Source of the DNA: Collybiopsis luxurians FD-317 M1
Taxonomy: Eukaryota > Basidiomycota > Agaricomycetes > Agaricales > Omphalotaceae
Assembly: GCA_000827265.1 (NCBI GenBank)
Contig: KN834750.1
Coordinates: forward strand, 1,589,297-1,653,296
Direction of reading: 5' to 3'
DNA: 64,000 bases
Positions 58,390 to 64,000 of the stretch are shown piece after piece (the stretch's first letter is position 1; every line of letters starts with the position of its first letter). The notes beneath the pieces are model-generated. The model was not told the origin of the DNA. It searched no databases and was given only the letters and a program-made list of their open reading frames with translations. Both the position numbers and the translations under genes were made by a program.

Positions 58390-59320
58390 GAATTCCAAAT
58401 TGCCTGCCCTGTACAGAATCATCCTCGTAAACGAAGCAAAGAACCATGATCCACCTCTGAGTCCGGTATCAAAGTAATATCCATTCTGGCGGTAAAAGTC
58501 AATGTTTAGGGGTTTTCAAATGAAGTTTTTCGATACTGACAGTTTTCCGTATCAACTTTGGTGCATCGATAGTAAGTAGTACGAGACTCGGAGATAGGTA
58601 TACCACCTTGAGCCGTACCAGACCTATTGTATTCACGGAGGGTATGGGTGTGGCTATTTAAACACCCTCAAGGACAACTGCTTGCCCCAGCCCCCCTCGC
58701 CTGCCATTGCCACTGCATTCACATCTCATTCTACGCTTGCCCTTGTGAGGCCCTTTCTCCTTTGCACTCTGCTAGACATAGCAGTTGACATTCAAGATCT
58801 AGTACTGCCTTGTTGTCTCTATAAATCTCAAACCAATTATCATTCAAATTCTTGATTAAAAAGTAAGCACGACAAGCAGATTTCAATTTGCTATGCATAT
58901 ATTGATGAATATGCCCATCTTTATATAGATAAAATGGCCGGTATCACTGTCACAAACAATTCCAGTGGGGATATCCAAGTCAGTGTCACTGCGACTGGCG
59001 GAGACTTCCAGAAAGGGGGAAGCGAGACCTGGTATACTATCAAGGCTGGGGCATCCGATACCTGGAATTATAGGGACCAGTGGCAAATTGTCCGTTTCAC
59101 CAGGAGCAACAACGCAGGGGCTACAGTTGAGAGTGTAATTGGGATTCCAGGCAAAACAGCAAACATCTATTAGTCGTGCTGAGGATGACATCCGTTACCG
59201 CAGTCGCTTTCGCTCGGGTTCGTGGGTACTCGGGTGTAAGTTTATCATTACCTACGGACTAGTTACTTTGTTGTAACTTCGTGTAACACGCAATGAATTA
59301 GGTCAGTTTGGATTTGTAAG
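58390..59320 (+). repeat. Third copy of small-gene duplication unit
   Basis: A unit of about 930 bp in the same orientation as 55380-56250 and inverted to the left arm. The 3' flank (tcgtgctgaggatgacatcc..aggtcagtttggatttgtaa) is nearly identical to that of copy 1, not copy 2. Copies 1 and 3 are thus closest, or copy 2 has since lost sequence. Confidence 0.75.
58934..59173 (+). CDS. 79-residue small protein, copy 3
   Basis: Reads MAGITVTNNSSGDIQ and ends GIPGKTANIY; one residue different from copy 1 (A for T). TATTTAAA lies at 58655-58662, and a 5'-UTR intron with a TATATAG acceptor ends just before the start, as in the others. Fully open frame. As in the other copies there is no sign of secretion or membrane insertion. 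Function unknown; three retained intact copies within 13.5 kb suggest expression at high dosage or an element-linked gene. Confidence 0.85.
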   Translation: MAGITVTNNSSGDIQVSVTATGGDFQKGGSETWYTIKAGASDTWNYRDQWQIVRFTRSNNAGATVESVIGIPGKTANIY

Positions 59321-59711
59321 AGATCTTGGATAGTCAATGTTGCCAAAAACTTGAGGTTTATTCCCGCTACCTCTTCAGAATAAGGGGTATTGCGCTTCAC
59401 TTGTCCATAATCCGAGAGAAGTGAGCCTGAGGAAGACATGCTGGTGAGGGCATTCAGGCGCCAACGGGCGCTTAAGACTTTGTACGTACCGTACCTAGCG
59501 CTCAGTTCGTACTCTAGTGCCTAATTCTGAGGCACTCCAGACTTTGCCCGCTTTCTAGTGCACGTTTATTGACCACCCGCGCGCCAGGCCTAGCCGAGCC
59601 CCAAACCCCACTTACTCTTCTTTCCACTCCATTTTTCTCTTACATATTTCTACATTCCTTTACAAAGACCACTGTGCTTATCGAATGAAGATATTTCTTC
59701 GAAATTTAAAC

Positions 59712-60440
59712 CTTTCTGACCCTCTCTCGTCCAGGGAAGAACTGTTCTACCAACTTGGCCGTCGTCAGTCTGGTAATTTTCGTAGATTGAAACTTGAACC
59801 TCCTCCAACTCTGCGGGGTTTACTCAGGATTGCCGTTGATGTAGAAGATGTTCGGAAGGAACAAATTTGCCTAAACCTGATATCGTTCGATGTCAGCTAC
59901 ACTCTGATGCTCGTGATCCCTGGCAGCGTATGTTTGAAATACTTCACAGCCGACGCGCGATGCTTGCCGAGTATTTTTCATTCGATTTTCGGAGGATGGG
60001 TTGGTTCAAAGTTTGCCACTCCTTCGAGACTATACCCTGAATCTGGATAAACTCCCGTTATTCTTGATGCGTCTAGGACCGCAGGTCAGCCCCTCCCGCA
60101 GCTCTGGCTGTATGTTGAGTGCTCATATTAGATCTCCAAGGTAAACTGGGAGTCTGAAACCGAGTGTTTCGACTCATTTCTTAGAGAGTTAGCGTATTTC
60201 TACATTCCTGGTCCCATACTTAGTGATAGTAATGTCGATTCCTCGTCGGAGGCGGAGAAAGACTCGCCTGGAGCCAAAGCAGAACGGTGGCAGATACAAC
60301 ACATCTTGTTCCCTGCGATGCGACGACACCTTGCCACTCCCAAATCCCCGCTGGATGTGGGTGTGGTGCAGGTTGCTAGTTTACCGGATCTGCATAAGGT
60401 TTTCGTAGAGGTGTTAAATCCTCCGTGTTTCTATTAATCA
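59712..60440 (+). pseudogene. MLH1: MLH1 3'-part pseudogene
   Basis: Duplicates about 53270-54000 of the intact MLH1 gene. Homology starts inside an MLH1 intron (tttctgaccctctc) and runs [38 protein letters not shown] and on to the C-terminus. It is broken: about 23 nt are lost around an intron at 59895, there is a 1-nt loss near 59987, a 3-nt loss near 60026, and a 2-nt insertion in the final FERC codons (ttttcgtagaggtg) near 60401. The ATPase half is absent. The copy lies tail-to-tail with the phosphatase gene, and its 3' flank matches that of intact MLH1 up to about 60510. Confidence 0.88.
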
Positions 60441-60507
60441 TCTACTAGGCTGTAAATAAAAGGACGGCCCTGCCAGAGAAAGTTTCCAAAATACAAATCG
60501 TCAAATA

Positions 60508-62682
60508 CTATGGCATAATCCGTCCAGCGGGCGCACACTCGGACTCAAAGTCCACTGGCGTAAGCTCCTTCACCCGCTCCGCAAACGCGGCCAAGGTACA
60601 AAACTCTGGAGACCCCGGGAGATGTTTACCTTCGTCGGCACACAGAGGAAGGACCATGTTCTTGTTTTGGTATCTCATACGAATGACTACACGAAGAGCA
60701 CACGTAGGTGATATCATGCAAATGCGGTCCGTAAGAACTCCCTAAATGCGAGCAGAAAAGAGGAAGGAAGTAATCACGTACAGTGCTCTGGTTTGGCTTT
60801 GCTGAAAGGCGACATGAGGGTTTGTAAGAATGAAGATCCATTGGCTGATGGCCGGGCTTTGAAAAGTTCGAACGTTATTGAACTTGTGAACAGAGGCCAT
60901 CTGAAGGTATTTTCGAGGTCTGTAATGCGCGGGGAAGGAGAATGTAACAACTGACTTATCATCGAAAACATCAAGCGTAGAGGCAAGCCCTGCCAGAGCG
61001 GTATCATGGGTACAATGCAGCGCAATTTTGAGGGGATCTTGATCCTCATGTGCAGCTTTGTGTTGCATTTTGGTGGCAAGATCATCCAGCAGTCGACCCA
61101 TACCTAGGCGACGTACTTCTTCAGTTTTATCTGTAGACTCACAGGTCAGAAGAATTGCGTGGAGACCGAATAAGGAATCCGGAACCGGAAGGTTCTCTCA
61201 CACCCTGAAAACCACTCGGCGACCACTGCCTTCTCCTATGTAGGCGAGGACAGGCCCGTTAGCAACGGTCCGTGAATACATGTCTTTCGGCTTACGATGA
61301 CATCCATCACACCCTTTTCCTCGAATTCCGGGGGAACCTTAATATTATGCGCAGTCGCAGCACGAATCTGAATGCAGGGTGCTGGTAAGAAACTCATGCG
61401 AGCTGATTGGCAATATAGGCATACCGTATCCAAAATACCAGATGCTCTTGGTTTACCGTCAACGCGTACTGGTCTCCCATCAATGTACTTGGATAGTTTC
61501 TTATCGAGAGGCTCTAGAGTGTGGTTGTAGGCAGAAGCAGCAGCTACATTCAAGGAGTCAATGTGGAATTTGGACATTGATGAGTACTTCTACAGCTACC
61601 TTGAGCGAAACCAATGAGTAAAATTTCTAGGCGTTTGCAAGAGCCAGCATTCCCGAGAAGATTTTCGTCTCGTCCATTCCTAGAAATCTATTACTGAGCG
61701 TTTGCGCGAAGTTGCTCCAAGATGAAAGATACCTGACAAATATTGGAGGAATGGCATCAGGTTCACATTTTGAGGTCGGGTATAAACCGTGAATGATTTG
61801 TTGCAGCGACTCGGTTGTTCTAGGTACATTGGTAGTTCTGGGTTGGCGGTTCAGAATGTGTTTTAGCAAAACTTAATGCGCTTCGTACCGAAAATACACC
61901 TCTTCAGGATCCTGCAGCCTGTCAGGAAGGAAGCCTAATCTGTACAGTCTGATTTAATTGAGCAAGACATTTTGAGAGATGGCACTACTTCTCGACGTAA
62001 AGCTCGCGAAGGGAGCTGCCGTAGCCGTATGTCGACTTGTTTAGGGAAAGAATTGAGAACAGGCAGAATAGAGTAGTCGGAGCAGAGCTTACTTTTCTAC
62101 CGAGGTCGGTGAGTTCACCCAATAGACTGATCGAAGGGAAGCGAATTACGAATGATGCACGGTTAAACATTCCAGCTGCTCACCATTGACCATCTTTATG
62201 TGTACCATCAGCCCGTTCAACTATCCTGCGCGCCTGCTGGAATTCGTCCAATATTCCATCAATCCCTGGACCATTTACGGAAGCCTGAAGTCTTCGGGCT
62301 GTCTTACACATCATCCAGTGTTCCGGTAAATTACCAGGAGGACCCGCCAGTCGCACCCCAACTGGTGTTCTTTCTCCTAAAAGATATTGGAAGGAGTAAT
62401 AATCGTTAGACAAGCAAAATAACTCAGGATGTAAGCTGACGGACCGTGTCTGACGTATATATGCACCTGCTCCAGCTCAAGCTCAGGGGGAGCTACCGCG
62501 TATTTCTCAACATCCAGGGGACGATTAGCTTTGGAGATTTCTGACATTGACGCGTTCTGTTTTTCCAGAGGTTGTATTTCGTCGGATACCGAGGAAGAGG
62601 ACTTGGCGGAGGATGAAAATCGGAAGAGAAATAATAAAGAGAGTAACCCGGCTGTCTGAAGGGCAAATCGCCTTGTTCTCAT
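60508..62682 (-). CDS. Histidine acid phosphatase
   Basis: Phosphomonoesterase of the histidine phosphatase (acid phosphatase/ACP6-like) superfamily. The start MRTRRFALQTAGLLSLLFLF gives a signal peptide or N-terminal membrane anchor. The catalytic RHGxRTP motif is split by an intron: HIYVRHG joins ERTPVGVRLAGPPGNLPEHW. LTDLGRK, STYGYGSSLRELYVEKLGFL and TTESLQQIIHGLYPTSKCEP are typical middle segments (the last with the TxxSxxxxxxGLYP pattern). The HD motif is CTHDTALAGLASTLDVFDDK. Near the C-terminus RYQNKNMVLPLCADEGKHLP and GSPEFCTLAAFAERVKELTP fit the lysophosphatidic-acid-phosphatase-like subgroup. At least eight short introns. The stop TAG (60508-60510) is only about 65 bp from the MLH1 pseudogene end. 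The substrate is inferred only at family level. Confidence 0.88.
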
Positions 62683-62992
62683 AAGATTTCAACGAGATAC
62701 GCAGCGTCGACGATGTCAAGCAAAGGAATAGCGGCAGCATCACCGATATCCGCCAAGGCGGGATTACTTAAGCCGTTTGCTCGGCGACGACGCGCCCGGA
62801 AAACTGAGTATACGAACATGCAGGAGAGCAAAGAGACGGTGGGAAGGGAAATTGTTGAGGGATGGAATCGTCGTTCTGGTGTTTTTCGGCACCCAACAGG
62901 ATTTTTCGCTCAGCCGCTGGGGCAGCCATATCTCAAGAGCACTATTGTAATCGCTCAAAAGGCTATAATCCCCCTCTTTCACCACTCTCGCC
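62683..62992. promoter_or_regulatory. Divergent promoter region
   Basis: About 310 bp between the phosphatase start (minus) and a candidate plus-strand start at 62993. A TATA-like ctataatcc lies at 62963-62971. No gene within. Confidence 0.4.
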
Positions 62993-63226
62993 ATGTCCAA
63001 CTCAAGAAATACAGCTTTTGGTAATCCTCCTTCGTTTCAGCCGTTGCTTCTGATGAAGTCTCTCCCCAATACTCATTTCCAGAAGCTCCCGCTCTTCAAA
63101 ACGCAAGGAGGTCTGAGGTACCTGTAGCGCAACTTGTTAGCTCTGGATTCATTGTCTTTCGGACAACCGCCTTAGCTGGGCTTTTGGCAGCTCGTTCAAA
63201 CCTGTCAGTTCCGCATTAAAAAAAAA
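62993..63226 (+). CDS. Candidate small gene, unresolved splicing
   Basis: ATG in good context (tcgccATGtcc) gives MSNSRNTAF. Skipping a 20-nt GT-AG stretch (63021-63040) joins it to AVASDEVSPQYSFPEAPALQ and NARRSEVPVAQLVSSGFIVF, then RTTALAGLLAARSNLSVPH and a stop at about 63219. That frame may instead continue by another splice into HNLLQFT near 63263. Reading straight through the 20 nt gives NPPSFQPLLLMKSLPNTHFQ, which could instead use a GTCTGA donor near 63110. The hydrophobic SSGFIVFRTTALAGLLAA could be a membrane helix. The family is not recognised, and the end is uncertain. Confidence 0.33.
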
Positions 63227-64000
63227 GCGACCGATCTTCGTAATTAGGTTTATGTTTTCAGACATAATCTACTTCAATTCACCGTGAGTTGTCTTCAAAA
63301 AAACCTGTTCCGCCGGAGCAAGAAACGGCAATCTGTAGGCAATGGTTTGTGCCTTAAAACTCCTTTCATTTTCAATATTTCATCGTGTTCTCCTCATGTT
63401 ACGTATCTCAGATCTTCAAACTAAGATTACCTTTGCAGCATAATTCACGTCAACATACTTGCTTTCATTCCTTCAAACTCCGCGAACTGTAATACCAGGA
63501 ACAGTGCCATGATGAACTTTGCGTGCAGCCTTTCTAACTCTTCATCAGGTCTTAGGTACTTCGTCGGAATGCAGAACAAGCCTTATCGTTTCCTCAACAC
63601 AATATGTGTATATCCTTCATGGCTGGTGTTCTTACTAATGCTCCTGATTCGAGTAATCAGGACCGATTATACCTGAACTGCGGTTAGTGACCGCTTAATA
63701 ATGACATCGATTACAGTCTCAGAACGTACTTTCAGGATAATGGGAAAACGATAAAGCTTCCTGTGCCTTTCATAATTGGATCCTGTCTGTCGCATCGAGC
63801 TGATCACTGACCACATTAGATATTTACGAACGGCGTTGTTCTGAGGTCAGCTGGGCAGTGAGGACCGTCGATGAATCAGAATTTTGTGGAAGAATTGTCA
63901 GGAGAGAAGTATAAGAGAGGTCATGGCCCAGCCAATTTCCGAGATAGATGTGAATCGGAGTCGAAGATACGGAAGAAGGCGCTTGACGTGATGAATTTGA
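63227..64000. other. Right edge, no gene recognised
   Basis: About 770 bp with short frames only. It may hold later exons of the candidate gene at 62993 or the start of a gene beyond the window. Confidence 0.3.

Noticed and set aside
59685..60050. 121-codon ATG frame MKIFLRNLNLSDP
   Set aside because: It is the frameshifted start of the MLH1 duplicate, not an independent gene; its ATG lies in sequence unrelated to MLH1.

Overview
The window reads as nuclear DNA of a basidiomycete, most likely an Agaricomycete mushroom. Genes are split by many short (about 40-70 nt) GT-AG introns. The gene set is fungal: B-type cyclin, PTEN, PMP3, a QDE-1 type RNA-dependent RNA polymerase, large Agaricomycete-style G-alpha proteins and seven-helix membrane proteins of mushroom type. 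No operons, CRISPR arrays, rRNA genes or convincing tRNA genes were seen. Genus-level assignment is not supported.

Left half (about 2-35 kb), ordinary gene-rich euchromatin. From left to right: a transposon-like relic with an AT-hook (minus, 0.57-1.28 kb); a seven-helix membrane protein (plus, 2.2-3.6 kb); a mitotic B-type cyclin (minus); a PTEN-like phosphatase (plus); a mitochondrial ornithine-type carrier (plus); G-alpha 1 (minus, 12 exons); a LARP1/La-motif RNA-binding protein (minus); a small two-CBS protein (minus); a second seven-helix membrane protein (minus); PMP3 with a long C-terminal extension (plus); the RNAi polymerase (minus); a conserved-looking polytopic membrane protein (minus); and an F-box/LRR-like protein (minus). 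Exon phases for the cyclin, PTEN, carrier, G-alpha, CBS, LARP, PMP3 and reductase models were checked by hand and each sums to a whole number of codons.

Middle (about 35-41.4 kb): gene-poor, low-information DNA with degraded direct repeats and a G/C-run cluster. It ends at G-alpha 2 (plus, 17 exons), which contains several tiny exons including one of only 4 nt.

Right part (about 44.5-62.7 kb): a rearranged accessory block. A 79-residue protein gene is present three times (one minus, two plus), each copy with its own promoter and 5'-UTR intron. Two copies lie in the arms of a large inverted duplication of about 2.2 kb (about 45.63-47.99 and 54.13-56.25 kb). That duplication brackets a zinc-type reductase and the mismatch-repair gene MLH1. 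Further right are a tyrosine-recombinase relic, more repeats, the third small gene, and a broken copy of the MLH1 3' end. The broken copy sits directly tail-to-tail with a histidine acid phosphatase. The layout suggests duplication of MLH1 followed by insertion or expansion of a repeat-rich segment carrying the small gene.

The most noteworthy signals are the triplicated small gene inside the inverted duplication, the MLH1 duplication/pseudogene, and the microexon-riddled, switch-II-variant G-alpha pair.
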